Source: a virus. From it: a stretch of DNA of 34,121 nt. The notes beneath the pieces were generated by a model. That model was not told the DNA's origin and did not search any database. It saw only the letters and a list, made by a program, of their open reading frames with translations. A program made the translations under genes and the position numbers. The stretch spans positions 1 to 34,121 of IMG/VR virus record IMGVR_UViG_3300043427_000608; one strand, 5' to 3'. Each line of letters starts with the position of its first letter. The first letter of the stretch is position 1. Shown here piece by piece: positions 1 to 8,587 of this stretch.

Positions 1-850
1 CACTAAAGTCTTTTGCGGCATCACTTCTCAATCTTGAAGAAAGCGATTTCCCATAGTTGTTAAAGGAAGAAACAACTGCTTGAACAGCATCTGGTGGGCT
101 AAGTGTTTTGTCGCTTGCTTTGTTAAACAAGTTTGTTAAAAAAGACTCAACATCATAAGCCTGTGCTTTCTTGAACTCAGATGGCAATGCTCCTGTTGAT
201 GGTTCAGCAGAAATTCTTGCTTCTGTTGCTAATTGCTCTCTGCTTAAACCAAGTTCACCAGGAGTAAGTCTTCCAACTCTTGTTAATTCACTTGTTTCTG
301 CTGTTTGAGGAAAAAGACCTGCTGGCTTTGTCATTTGTTGACCAGCAACAGTAAGGCCGCCTTTTGCTGCATAAGGAGACATTTGCAAAGCCAATTGAGC
401 CGTTGGACTATCTGGTGCAACTTGTTGTGCAAGAACTCCAGTTGTTCCAGAAACACCAAATTCGCCAAGAGTTCCCTTGGCTCCTCTGCCAAACAATCCT
501 GGCACACCAACAGCAGTTAATGCCGCAGCAGGAGCGCCAGCCTCTCCAAATTCATAGGCTCCACGATAACCTGGAATTGATTGAATGTTAACGCCAGTAA
601 GATTTTTTACAGCATTTGCAATCCCTGCGCTAGAAAAAGCATTTGGGTCTTTGCTTCCTTTTAGGTAGTCATACAAGTTTCCCCATCCACCAACAAGACT
701 GACAATTCCTTTAGCTGAACCTTTAAGCAAAGATTCGCCAAACTTTTTGAACTCAGAAACTCCACCTTCTTCTGGGTCAAAAACAGATTGGCTAGAGGTT
801 GTCAATCCTCTGCGTTGCATTTCTGCTTCAACATCTTGTAGACTGCTCAT
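1..850 (-). CDS. Ejection/internal virion-type protein, 3' end cut by the window edge
   Basis: An open frame begins with ATG at 850 and runs off the left edge, giving about 283 residues with no stop. It starts MSSLQDVEAEMQRRGL and is then rich in Gly, Ala and Ser with amphipathic stretches. Its ATG overlaps the stop of the upstream gene (ATGA), so translation is probably coupled. It is the third of three consecutive long, low-complexity, Ala/Gly-rich proteins downstream of the tail hub. In podoviruses that position usually holds internal or ejection proteins (T7 gp14-16 or P22 gp7/gp16/gp20 in role). I see no catalytic motif in the visible part. The role is inferred from position and composition only; the C-terminus is not visible. 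Confidence 0.7.
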   Translation of the reverse strand, partial: MSSLQDVEAEMQRRGLTTSSQSVFDPEEGGVSEFKKFGESLLKGSAKGIVSLVGGWGNLYDYLKGSKDPNAFSSAGIANAVKNLTGVNIQSIPGYRGAYEFGEAGAPAAALTAVGVPGLFGRGAKGTLGEFGVSGTTGVLAQQVAPDSPTAQLALQMSPYAAKGGLTVAGQQMTKPAGLFPQTAETSELTRVGRLTPGELGLSREQLATEARISAEPSTGALPSEFKKAQAYDVESFLTNLFNKASDKTLSPPDAVQAVVSSFNNYGKSLSSRLRSDAAKDFS

Positions 851-2235
851 GGTTTTTTGGCTTTCAATTCGTTAAATTGTTTCATCAATTCTTCATTGCT
901 TAATTCTGACAAAGGCTTTGGAGCATTTGCGCCTAAATTAACAATTGGAATTGTTGGAACATATCCTTTAAGAGTTTTCTCTTTTCTTGCATAGGTTTCC
1001 AATCTGGTTGTTTCATCAACAATTCCTTGATTCTTTTTAACCATAAACTCAATAAGTTGTTTACGGGCTTGCGGACTGTTCTCCAGTTGAGGAACAAGAC
1101 TTTGGATAAATTCACGATCTGCATTTGAGAATCCTGATCCAAGTCTTCCACCAAGAGTAGCAAGAATTACATCACCAGCAGTCTTTTGATAATTTTCAGA
1201 TTTTGCAAGTACATCTCGATCTTTGGCACTTGTAAGGCCAAGTGTATTAAGCAAGTTTGTTGCTCCCAATCTGCCACTTGCAAAAGAACCGCTAATCAAT
1301 GCGCTTTGGTCAAGTTGATTTAATCTGTTTAATGAATTTAATGAGGCTATTGCATTTTCTTGCAATGTCATTGCATTGCCTACTCTATCAGCATCTTTTT
1401 TGTCTAACAGCTTTTCAAATTCTGTTTGCTTTCTTTCTGCTTCAACTTTTGTAGTTGATGTTGCTGTTGCTCTATCAACGCCACCAAAATAAGGAACACG
1501 CATCTGCTTACCATCTGCGCCTTTTTGGTAGATAAATTGAAGGTCTTGATTTACATCAAGGTAAACAGGCTCTCTGCTTCCCATTGCAACACCAACTTCT
1601 TTTACATTGCCAGCCTTTGGTTCTTTTGCTGTCAATCGTGCTAATTCTGATCTATATTTTTCAACATATTGAGGCGATCCAACAGGAAACTCAGCGCCAG
1701 CAATTGCAGCGGCATTTCTCATCTCATTAGATGTTGACTCTGGTTTTGTTGTCAACTCAGTCAATTTATCTTGATATGCTCTATTGAACTCAGGAGAGCC
1801 AGGGCGACCAACAGATGCCGCAAAAGCCAAAGCATTGCGTTGTTCAGTGGTCATCTTCTCCGCAGTTTTCTGTTGAATCGTAGACAAATCAACAGCCGCT
1901 TGACGAGCATAGTTAGCCAAGGCAGTAGCTGCCGCTGTGTCACCAGACTGTGCCGCCATCTGTGCGCCACGCATGATGGACTCAGGATCACTCATATCAA
2001 TCTGTCGTGCCAAAGCATTGCGTTGGCTAATCAGACGCATCTGTGGGTCTTCCACACCCATTGCAGAGGCAAATGCACCACCCAATTGTTGACCAGCCCT
2101 GGCAGCACCATAGGATGCTTGCTCAAGAGGAGCCATTCGTGCCAATTGCATAGCCCGTTGACGAGCCATCTGATCCCGTTGCTCTTGGTACAACTCAGGG
2201 GTCACACCAAACAAACTTCCAACAATATCTGCCAT
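847..2235 (-). CDS. Ejection/internal virion-type protein (462 aa)
   Basis: This is a 462-residue protein starting MADIVGSLFG. I chose the start at 2235 because AAGGA lies just upstream; a longer frame to 2262 would overlap the preceding gene. The N-terminal 150 residues are Ala/Gln/Arg-rich and helical, with repeated short runs such as RDQMARQRAMQLARMAPLEQ. The remainder is charged and helical. There is no signal peptide or enzyme motif. It lies between two other ejection-type genes and overlaps the next by ATGA. Internal virion proteins of podoviruses have this kind of long helical, Ala-rich sequence. Function is inferred; it could also be a structural tail component. Confidence 0.7.
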   Translation of the reverse strand: MADIVGSLFGVTPELYQEQRDQMARQRAMQLARMAPLEQASYGAARAGQQLGGAFASAMGVEDPQMRLISQRNALARQIDMSDPESIMRGAQMAAQSGDTAAATALANYARQAAVDLSTIQQKTAEKMTTEQRNALAFAASVGRPGSPEFNRAYQDKLTELTTKPESTSNEMRNAAAIAGAEFPVGSPQYVEKYRSELARLTAKEPKAGNVKEVGVAMGSREPVYLDVNQDLQFIYQKGADGKQMRVPYFGGVDRATATSTTKVEAERKQTEFEKLLDKKDADRVGNAMTLQENAIASLNSLNRLNQLDQSALISGSFASGRLGATNLLNTLGLTSAKDRDVLAKSENYQKTAGDVILATLGGRLGSGFSNADREFIQSLVPQLENSPQARKQLIEFMVKKNQGIVDETTRLETYARKEKTLKGYVPTIPIVNLGANAPKPLSELSNEELMKQFNELKAKKP

Positions 2236-2245
2236 GACTATTCCT

Positions 2246-4618
2246 TTATGGTTTTGCGCCACCAGTTAAAAACGATTGAACTGCCGCTTTAAATTGTGGA
2301 TCATCTGCAAGGCTTGTAAACAATGAACTATATGGATTAACAGATGAGGTTGGCAACAAAGTGGTTGCCGCATTGCTTGCCGCAGTAGTCCTTCTTCCAC
2401 CCAATGCAGTACCCACATCCAATGCTCCAGCACCCATTGATTCAACAGTGCCAGCAGTACTCAACAGAGTCTTGAATGGATCATAGGCAGAAGTCTGACC
2501 AGCAGTGTACTTGCCAAGGAACTCGCCACCAGCACCAAGCAATCCTTTGCCAAACAAAACACTCTGTTGACCAGCTTGCTGTGCCCCTGCCGCCAAAGCA
2601 GCATCTTGTTGAGCCAGTGCGTTGTAGTAGGCTTCCATCTCAGGAGTGGTTGCGCCAAGACCTCTAGCACCACTAGGACGGGCACTTGTTGCACCAACAG
2701 ACAAACCACCACGACCCGTTTGGAACAAGGTATTTTGCAACTGAGACAGTTGACGCTCACGGCTAGGAGCCAACAAGTCTTGTTGCTTTGCCATGTAGTC
2801 AGAGGCAACTTGCTCTGGCGTTTTGGCAAGATACGATGTACCCAAATCAAACAGGCTTGCAGATGCTTTCTTCAGTGGGTCATACAGGTCTGCAACCTTC
2901 TTAGCCTCATCAAGACTCAGAGTTGCACCAGACATTAACTTATCTTGGATTGCCTTGAGTTCTGGAGTCAGCGTATAACCAGCAGTTTTAAGATTGCCTT
3001 CAGCATCGTATGTGTAGTCTGTAGTTCCAAACCTAGTGGTCACGCCAACAGGCTTGAACCTTTGTGCGTCAGCGGCAGCTTTAGCGGCAGCAGTGGCAGT
3101 ATCAGTAGCCAACTTAGTGCCAAACAAGCCAACGCCACTAGAAATCACACTGGTTGCGGCTTTGGCAAGATTAGGATTATCTTTAAAGAATTTAACAACA
3201 TCTTTGACCGATAGGCCAGTGCCTGTTGAGTAATCTTGGATAGCCTGACTTAAACCCGCAGACATTGCCGCACCTTCTGGGTCTAAATTCAACTCTCGTT
3301 GAATGCCAGCATACATGGTAGCGCCCTCTGGGTCTGCCAAGTATTCACTCAGACCAGCAGACATTCCAGCGCCTTCATAATCAATTACTTCGTCATCTTC
3401 ACCCATGGTTTTTACTCCAGTATTTACAGCAGTTTGTGTGGTGTCTATTTGAGTTGCGTCTGTTCCAACAACATTTGCAACATCTGTAGCAGGATTTATT
3501 ACTCCTGAATCTATGATTGCTGGTGCAGTTGTTGTTGTACTAAATCCAGAACCATCATTAATAACATCTTTTGTGTCAAATGATGATGCAGTTGTATCCG
3601 CAGGAATTGTTGACTCATAAGGAGCCAACTGATTCATCAAGTCTTGCTGACCAGCAAGAACTTGTTGTTCAGTGGGAACAGTTGCAACAGAACCTGGAAT
3701 AAGAGAATCCAACTTTATATTGCTAACACCTTGAGCCAATGACTGGTCAAGCGTTTTACCAGTAAGCAAACCAGCAGTAGTTCCTGCCGCCAATTGACCA
3801 GCAGCCGCAGAACCAGTTGCACCAGCAGCAGCGCCACCAGCAAGACCAGCACCAGTATTAGCAAGACCAGCTATAACGGCATCTTCTGGATTCTTCCCTG
3901 CCACAATGTTTGCCGCTGTGTTTGTAACAAGGTTTTTTACCGTACCGGCATCGCCCACCAAATAGTCACCAACTTTGCCGCCAACATAACCCGCCGCGCC
4001 ACCAACTACAGCACCTTTCAGAACCTCATCTGCCGACTTACCCTGTGCAACTTGTAGGGCGGCATTTGCCAATCCAGTTCCAACCGCTGTAGCAGTAGCT
4101 ACAGTAGTACCAACAGGAAGTAGTCCTGCTGCCAACAGTTGTCCACCAATAGCAGAGCCAACCCCAGGCAATATTACGGCAAGCCCCAATGATGCAAGCT
4201 GTCCAGGAGAGATTCCCTCTTTACTTCTTCTTTGTCCTTGTTCAATCTTTGCTATGTTTTCTTGCCATAAATTATTTATGTCAATTGTTGGCACATTGTT
4301 TTGTTGCAAGTATTTAACTTGATTTGTTGCCAAGTCAGAATTGCCAACAACCATCGATTCAAGCAAGTTTGACTTTACAAATCCAACGGGATTGGTTGAG
4401 GCATCATTAAGAGCCTTGTCCATGATTGCTACGCCAGTAGCCCCTGTTGTTCTTGCACTCGTATCGTCATCACTTGCATATGATGCTTGATTGACAAGAC
4501 TAAACCCTCTAGCAAATTCTGCCTCAAGTCCAGGAATAGCTGACAACTCATTCCATTTTGCTGCGTATGCAGGATAGCGCACTTGCAACATTCGCATTGC
4601 ATCGTTACTTAATGCCAT
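2246..4618 (-). CDS. Large Gly/Ala-rich ejection-type protein with membrane-active region (790 aa)
   Basis: This is the largest protein of the window, 790 residues. Residues about 140-290 are a long run of Gly/Ala/Val with hydrophobic stretches (LGLAVILPGVGSAIGGQLLA), as expected of a protein that enters or spans a membrane. Residues about 415-463 contain three imperfect tandem units of about 16 residues, each with an EGA.MSAG-like core and linked by a DP dipeptide. The C-terminal third is Ala/Gln-rich. It follows the gp10-like hub and the 90-residue fibre-like gene and precedes two more ejection-type genes. I infer an internal virion protein that helps carry DNA across the envelope. No peptidoglycan-hydrolase motif was seen. 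Confidence 0.7.
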   Translation of the reverse strand: MALSNDAMRMLQVRYPAYAAKWNELSAIPGLEAEFARGFSLVNQASYASDDDTSARTTGATGVAIMDKALNDASTNPVGFVKSNLLESMVVGNSDLATNQVKYLQQNNVPTIDINNLWQENIAKIEQGQRRSKEGISPGQLASLGLAVILPGVGSAIGGQLLAAGLLPVGTTVATATAVGTGLANAALQVAQGKSADEVLKGAVVGGAAGYVGGKVGDYLVGDAGTVKNLVTNTAANIVAGKNPEDAVIAGLANTGAGLAGGAAAGATGSAAAGQLAAGTTAGLLTGKTLDQSLAQGVSNIKLDSLIPGSVATVPTEQQVLAGQQDLMNQLAPYESTIPADTTASSFDTKDVINDGSGFSTTTTAPAIIDSGVINPATDVANVVGTDATQIDTTQTAVNTGVKTMGEDDEVIDYEGAGMSAGLSEYLADPEGATMYAGIQRELNLDPEGAAMSAGLSQAIQDYSTGTGLSVKDVVKFFKDNPNLAKAATSVISSGVGLFGTKLATDTATAAAKAAADAQRFKPVGVTTRFGTTDYTYDAEGNLKTAGYTLTPELKAIQDKLMSGATLSLDEAKKVADLYDPLKKASASLFDLGTSYLAKTPEQVASDYMAKQQDLLAPSRERQLSQLQNTLFQTGRGGLSVGATSARPSGARGLGATTPEMEAYYNALAQQDAALAAGAQQAGQQSVLFGKGLLGAGGEFLGKYTAGQTSAYDPFKTLLSTAGTVESMGAGALDVGTALGGRRTTAASNAATTLLPTSSVNPYSSLFTSLADDPQFKAAVQSFLTGGAKP

Positions 4619-4640
4619 ATCACACCCCCAATGACAAAAG

Positions 4641-4662
4641 AACCTGCAAGCACTTGCAAGTT
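4641..4662 (-). terminator. Stem-loop after the 90-residue gene, possible weak terminator
   Basis: AACCTGCAAG at 4641-4650 pairs with CTTGCAAGTT at 4653-4662, giving about nine pairs with one wobble and a tiny loop. Read on the minus strand it is followed by TCTTTTG, a poor U-run. It lies in the 72-base gap between the 790-residue gene and the 90-residue gene, the largest gap in this part of the operon. It may attenuate read-through or act as an RNA processing site. Confidence 0.4.
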
Positions 4663-4690
4663 ACATTGAGATTGTTTTGTACTGTTTTCA

Positions 4691-4963
4691 TTAAACAGTG
4701 CCATTAGCCACAATGTTGCCCAACACAGTCAGATTCCCAGAACTGTCAATCTTCATTACATCAGTCCCTGAGTGACGAATAAGCAGATTAGTGCCGCTTT
4801 CAACAAAACTGAAGTTTGTGAAGGTTCCATCTGCCTTAGTTGCAATGGCAGTCTGAATGTTGGTGAACTCAGTATCAATCTCAGTTCCCTTGACAACCTT
4901 GCTTGCATTCCCTGGCGACAGAGCATCCTTAGCCGCAAAGTTGGTGGTTTTGGTGTAGTTCAT
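4691..4963 (-). CDS. Small fibre-like protein (90 aa) sharing a C-terminal module with the collagen-like fibre
   Basis: The protein has 90 residues and starts MNYTKTTNFAAKDALSPGNA. Its last 40 residues (F.FVESGTNLLIRHSGTDV, then SSGNLTVLGNIVANGTV) align with the last 40 residues of the collagen-like fibre encoded at 14265-15638, including the shared NIVANGT ending. Such short beta-rich modules are common at the ends of phage fibre proteins. It lies between the tail hub and the large ejection protein. I infer a tail-associated, possibly fibre-tip or adaptor, protein. The start has an AAAGGA sequence upstream in the gap after the hub gene. Function is not otherwise assignable. Confidence 0.65.
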   Translation of the reverse strand: MNYTKTTNFAAKDALSPGNASKVVKGTEIDTEFTNIQTAIATKADGTFTNFSFVESGTNLLIRHSGTDVMKIDSSGNLTVLGNIVANGTV

Positions 4964-4974
4964 GTCAAATTCCT

Positions 4975-6531
4975 TTAAACCAGTTTGCCATTCTTGGCTT
5001 GTATCTCAATCTTTTGAATGCTCACAGGATACCCATTGATCTGCACTTCATAACCTGTCTGCACAGTCTTGCCAGAGCCTGATGTTTGACCAACCAAAGT
5101 CTGCAAAGAAATACCATCTGAGTAGTAGGCAACAGGAACACCATTCGCCCCATACTCAGCAGTACCATATTCAGCAACAGTAGACTGAGGAATTTGCAAT
5201 GTGGTGGAGTAATACTGACCCGTGAAGTCATATCCCCACTTGATGATGAAGCCTTGGCTTGAGCCACCAATAACCACCACAGCAATACGCTTCAGAATAG
5301 ATGTGACATTGGGCTGTCCCAAGTCAGCATAAGTCGTGAAATACTGCAATCGGTATGTGGTTGCATGGTCAAGATAGGTTCCATACTTGCCCACATAGCC
5401 ATTCTTGCCAATCAACAAGTCTCCATTGCGTTTAGCAAGGAAAGCAGTTGGCGTGATGGAATCCCACACAGTTACCCGCGCAGAGCCATCTTGCAAAGCC
5501 GCTTTGGTGTCAAAGCAGTAGGTTTGGGTGGCAAGAGGAAAGTTAATCAGATAGAAGGCATTTGACTCTGAGTAGACTGCCTTGATGTTTGCCAATGTCT
5601 CAGCATTCACAATTGTCATCAAGTCATCGCGGACATTCTTAGACAAGTCACGCAAAGGTGCAGACTTCTCTTGAATGGTTCTAAGCAATGACCGAACACC
5701 ACTGTTTGACAAGAAAACCACATCACTGCCTGTATTGGCAATAGAGTCCCTTGCAATGCAACCAACATTGCTGATAGTGTCACTCAGAGACAGGCTTGAT
5801 GGAGTAGTCGCATTTGCATAAATCAAGACTTGACGCTTGCCAAAGATAAACAAGAATCCATTGTGTGCCGCCAACCCTGTAATCTCATCAGAGCCATTAG
5901 GCCATACCCGTGAGATATCCAAAGAACCAGCAGTTCCTGTTGACCAGACATGACCAGCAAGCAAGTCAGAGAAGTAGACAGTTACAGTGTCAGCAGTGCT
6001 ACTAGCAGTCCACAAGCGACCATAGGCAGAGATAACAATGTTGGTTTGGGGAGCAGTCGCAACATAACCAGTTTTCTCACTCACACGCCTGTATGTGGTG
6101 GTACTTACAGCAGGGTCATAGATCAGTGGGTCATAGCCTGACTGAAAGAAATATGTGATTCCATTCAAAGAAGCACAATGCCAGTTGCTTGCGGTAATGG
6201 TGGGGCCAGTACCTCCCCCCCCATAGGTCAACTCAACAACACTTGTTCCACTCAGTTTAAACAGCTTGTTGTTTCCAGCAAACAAAACAGTCAAAGTGCC
6301 ATCAGTCTGCACCAACTCATGGATAACACCAACATTGTTGGCTCCCAAGTTGCCAGAGGATGTATTTACCCTTGACCAACCCTTGCGAGAGCCAATGCGC
6401 CCATACTGGTCAATTACGCAGTTTGTAGCAATTGCAGCGTATCCAGCCGCTAAATCAAGCGGAGAGTCCTGTGTGTTCAGCCCATAAAAGCCTGGGGCTG
6501 AAACAGAAAAGGTCTGGATTTGCTGTGTCAT
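4975..6531 (-). CDS. Tail hub/nozzle protein, P22 gp10-like beta-propeller type
   Basis: This 518-residue protein has an N-terminal region ending in NCVIDQYGRIGSRKGW. That pattern is seen in tail beta-propeller proteins related to P22 gp10 (the 'stabilisation' or hub protein). The rest is rich in beta strands with repeated short motifs such as GTSVVELTYGGGG and NGFLFIFGKRQVLIY, as expected of propeller blades. It overlaps the upstream adaptor gene by four bases (ATGA). The adaptor-then-hub order is the one found downstream of the portal and capsid in P22-like podoviruses. The assignment is by recalled family resemblance plus context. Confidence 0.7.
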   Translation of the reverse strand: MTQQIQTFSVSAPGFYGLNTQDSPLDLAAGYAAIATNCVIDQYGRIGSRKGWSRVNTSSGNLGANNVGVIHELVQTDGTLTVLFAGNNKLFKLSGTSVVELTYGGGGTGPTITASNWHCASLNGITYFFQSGYDPLIYDPAVSTTTYRRVSEKTGYVATAPQTNIVISAYGRLWTASSTADTVTVYFSDLLAGHVWSTGTAGSLDISRVWPNGSDEITGLAAHNGFLFIFGKRQVLIYANATTPSSLSLSDTISNVGCIARDSIANTGSDVVFLSNSGVRSLLRTIQEKSAPLRDLSKNVRDDLMTIVNAETLANIKAVYSESNAFYLINFPLATQTYCFDTKAALQDGSARVTVWDSITPTAFLAKRNGDLLIGKNGYVGKYGTYLDHATTYRLQYFTTYADLGQPNVTSILKRIAVVVIGGSSQGFIIKWGYDFTGQYYSTTLQIPQSTVAEYGTAEYGANGVPVAYYSDGISLQTLVGQTSGSGKTVQTGYEVQINGYPVSIQKIEIQAKNGKLV

Positions 6532-7175
6532 TGCGGAACAAACTCTTGATTCTCAGGATAACGACTGCCCTCCAAGGCAATGTAATCCGACAACATGGAT
6601 CGAAACAGTGTGTAAGCCTCAGATGAAGATAGACCACCATCTTCACCACGCTCAACCAATGCCCTTGCATAAGCGCCTTGAGCAACAACTACATCAGGAA
6701 CAAGAATGACAGTGCCATCTGCCGCTAATGGAGCCTGTGGAACTGCCAAAGCAAACATAAGGCTATAAACGCCATCTGGCCTTGGATACACTGTTACTTT
6801 GGCGTTGTAGCTTGCATCCACGCCATCAAAGTTGTATTCGCTTGGGATACCTGTCATAACCACAGAAAAGTTCTGCTTACGATTCATATCCACAAAGGTG
6901 GTGTTTTTCAGGCCAATATTGCTCGTTGCATTGATGGCATCCATCACTTGGAACTTCTGTCCAGCACCAGTTAAACCATACTGATAAGTGCCAGCGGCAG
7001 TAGTAATAGTGACTGTTTGACCAAGTGCATTCCAGCTAAAAGCATCTTCAACCTGACGCTTTGTGTCATTGACAAACTTGGCAATCAGAGTGGAATAGGT
7101 GGTTTCGTTGTAAGTGGTTACAACAGGCTCACGCAAGCGAATCAATACATCGTTGACAAGTTCTAGTAGTGTCAT
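6528..7175 (-). CDS. Head-to-tail adaptor protein (P22 gp4/SU10-adaptor type)
   Basis: The protein has 215 residues and begins MTLLELVNDVLIRLREPVV, a pattern typical of phage adaptor proteins that bind below the portal ring. A helical N-terminus (VNDTKRQVEDAFSW) is followed by a beta-rich middle and a helical C-terminus (QGAYARALVERGEDGG). Its length fits the family. It overlaps both neighbours by ATGA and lies directly before the hub gene. The adaptor role comes from the N-terminal pattern and position. I cannot separate the P22 gp4-like and SU10-adaptor families from the sequence alone. Confidence 0.65.
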   Translation of the reverse strand: MTLLELVNDVLIRLREPVVTTYNETTYSTLIAKFVNDTKRQVEDAFSWNALGQTVTITTAAGTYQYGLTGAGQKFQVMDAINATSNIGLKNTTFVDMNRKQNFSVVMTGIPSEYNFDGVDASYNAKVTVYPRPDGVYSLMFALAVPQAPLAADGTVILVPDVVVAQGAYARALVERGEDGGLSSSEAYTLFRSMLSDYIALEGSRYPENQEFVPQ

Positions 7176-7507
7176 GCTCTAGTCAACCCTTCTTGTTCAA
7201 ATGTGGCTATAAAACTGAAGGAGCTTCCCGCCTCAGTAGTTATTTTTAACTTGTCATCTTCTTCTAAAACAATGTAGGCATTGCCATCAAACTGAAGATA
7301 TGTTTTTGATTGAAAACTATACTGAGTCAATATATCAAGAGTGGTATTAGCACTTGCGTCATACCATTGAACAGTTATATGCTTGGTAGAGCCACCTGTA
7401 TTGTGTATATACATTACAGTAAATTTGGCGTAATAGCCCTTTGGACAGGTATAGACTGTTGTGTCTACTTCTGCTGTAGGACTAACACCAACTGATAATG
7501 CTCTCAT
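7172..7507 (-). CDS. Small beta-rich structural protein (111 aa)
   Basis: This is a 111-residue protein starting MRALSVGVSPTAEVDTTVYT. It is rich in Thr, Ser, Val and Tyr with alternating hydrophobic residues (FTVMYIHNTGG, HITVQWYDAS), which suggests a compact beta sandwich. There is no signal peptide or metal motif. It overlaps the genes on both sides by ATGA, between the lysine-rich protein cluster and the adaptor. Proteins of this size and type at this place are often head-completion or decoration proteins, but I do not recognise a specific family. Confidence 0.6.
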   Translation of the reverse strand: MRALSVGVSPTAEVDTTVYTCPKGYYAKFTVMYIHNTGGSTKHITVQWYDASANTTLDILTQYSFQSKTYLQFDGNAYIVLEEDDKLKITTEAGSSFSFIATFEQEGLTRA

Positions 7508-7806
7508 TTCGCCTTTGCCTTGTTCCTTGCGGATATAGCTTTAGCTTTTGCCTTTGCGTCAGCTTTGGAGTTTGCACCCCATGCCTTTAGCGAAAGAAGC
7601 AGTCTCGTTGGTTCACCATTCTTGAACTCAGGGCCATCCATGTTACCCATTCGAGCCAAGAAACTTGCTCTACGGGGATTATCCCCTGATTTGACAGGAG
7701 GTTTTAAGTCCCCGCCAGTTGCCGCATTATAAGATGATCTGCCCTTGGCATTCAAGCCGCCTTTTGGATTTTGACCAGCTTTTGTTTGCCAAACAGGAGA
7801 TTTCAT
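7504..7806 (-). CDS. Small basic DUF6321-like protein (100 aa)
   Basis: A 100-residue, strongly basic protein. Its first half carries VWQTKAGQNPKGGLNAKGR, then DNPRRASFLARMGNM, the pattern I associate with DUF6321 proteins of aquatic phages. The C-terminus is a run of Lys and Ala (KADAKAKAKAISARNKAKAK). Its ATG follows the TAG of the preceding gene directly, and it overlaps the next by ATGA. It is one of four tiny Lys-rich proteins in 7504-8587. I infer nucleic-acid binding, possibly packaged with the DNA. No experimental role is known to me. Confidence 0.7.
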   Translation of the reverse strand: MKSPVWQTKAGQNPKGGLNAKGRSSYNAATGGDLKPPVKSGDNPRRASFLARMGNMDGPEFKNGEPTRLLLSLKAWGANSKADAKAKAKAISARNKAKAK

Positions 7807-7965
7807 CTACTTCACCTTTTTAACCTTCTTTGCAGTCTTTGCAGCTTGTTTAAAGTCAGCGGCAGTAGGCGCACCCTTGGCCCCTACCTTACGCATCTTC
7901 TCGCCAGAACCTTCAGCTATACGCTTACGCTTTGCTGCGATGTTGGAATAAAGTCCAGGCTTCAT
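7807..7965 (-). CDS. Tiny Lys-rich protein (52 aa)
   Basis: A 52-residue protein, MKPGLYSNIAAKRKRIAEGS followed by GEKMRKVGAKGAPTAADF and a Lys-rich tail. About a quarter of its residues are Lys or Arg. The ATG at 7965 overlaps the TGA of the preceding gene, and its TAG abuts the ATG of the next, so it is tightly coupled. The 'PGLY.NI.AKRKRI..GS.EKMRK.G.KGAPT' pattern occurs in many aquatic phages in my memory, always without known function. I infer a basic, probably DNA-contacting virion or packaging accessory protein. Confidence 0.65.
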   Translation of the reverse strand: MKPGLYSNIAAKRKRIAEGSGEKMRKVGAKGAPTAADFKQAAKTAKKVKKVK

Positions 7966-8135
7966 TTCTTGGCCTTCTTCTTAGGTTTTGCCATGCCAGC
8001 TTCAGACAATGCAATGGCAATTGCTTGCTTGCGGGAAGTCACTTCTGGCCCCTTTTTAGACCCAGAATGCAAAGTTCCCTCTTTGTACTCACGCATGACT
8101 TTTCCAACCTTTTTAGCCGATTTGGTCATTTTCAT
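7962..8135 (-). CDS. Tiny basic DUF6496-like protein (57 aa)
   Basis: The 57 residues carry the core MREYKEGTLHSGSKKGPEVT then SRKQAIAIALSEAG, which matches my recollection of DUF6496 proteins, found across phages and some bacteria. Both ends are Lys-rich. The ATG at 8135 has AAGGAAACGCT upstream, a good ribosome-binding site. The stop overlaps the next ATG. The family function is unknown. Here it lies in a four-member cluster of small basic proteins between capsid-associated and adaptor genes. Confidence 0.75.
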   Translation of the reverse strand: MKMTKSAKKVGKVMREYKEGTLHSGSKKGPEVTSRKQAIAIALSEAGMAKPKKKAKK

Positions 8136-8144
8136 AGCGTTTCC

Positions 8145-8429
8145 TTAGTACATAATCTTAGCTGTGATGGTTCCAGTGACAAAAACAGTGCAATTTGCTC
8201 TCAAATACTTGGGAGCATTGGCGACAGTAATGATGCCATTTGCAGTCAATGCAGTGCCAATAGTTGACCAGTTTGTGCCATCCAAGCTACCTTGCAAGGC
8301 TACAGTTGCACTGGTGATACCAGAAACTTGCAGGAATGCAGGTTGACCAGCATCTGCCTGAACTGCTGTAGATGCACCAGTTGCAACAACTGCGTTTAAA
8401 AGGGTGATGGGGGCGGTTAAAGATGACAT
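8145..8429 (-). CDS. Small beta-sandwich structural protein (94 aa)
   Basis: This 94-residue protein is rich in Ala, Thr, Val and Ile and carries LQGSLDGTNWSTIGTALTAN then VANAPKYLRAN. That pattern of alternating strands and NG/DG turns is typical of small phage decoration or head-completion proteins. Unlike the flanking tiny genes it is not basic. The ATG overlaps the TAA of the upstream gene (TAATG). I infer a virion surface or collar component. No exact family can be named. Confidence 0.6.
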   Translation of the reverse strand: MSSLTAPITLLNAVVATGASTAVQADAGQPAFLQVSGITSATVALQGSLDGTNWSTIGTALTANGIITVANAPKYLRANCTVFVTGTITAKIMY

Positions 8430-8587
8430 TATTTTGCCTTTTTAGCTTTATTCATCATGTTGGTGGCAGTGCGCTGACCCTTTTTAGGGAGCATCTTTGG
8501 TTTCCCAATTGCTACCATGACAGTGACAGGAACACTTTTCTTCTTTGAAGAAGACTTTGACTCTTTCATTGGCTTGCCGTACATCAT
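8429..8587 (-). CDS. Tiny Lys/Met-rich protein (52 aa)
   Basis: The frame runs from ATG at 8587 to TAA at 8429-8431, encoding MMYGKPMKESKSSSKKKSV followed by PVTVMVAIGKPKMLPKKGQ and a Lys-rich end. A second in-frame ATG follows the first directly. AAGGAAAAAGC lies just upstream, a good ribosome-binding site. It overlaps the upstream stop (ATGA) and the downstream ATG (TAATG), which supports it as a true gene. About a third of its residues are Lys or Arg. It belongs with the basic cluster at 7504-8135; a DNA- or RNA-contacting role is inference. Confidence 0.6.
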   Translation of the reverse strand: MMYGKPMKESKSSSKKKSVPVTVMVAIGKPKMLPKKGQRTATNMMNKAKKAK

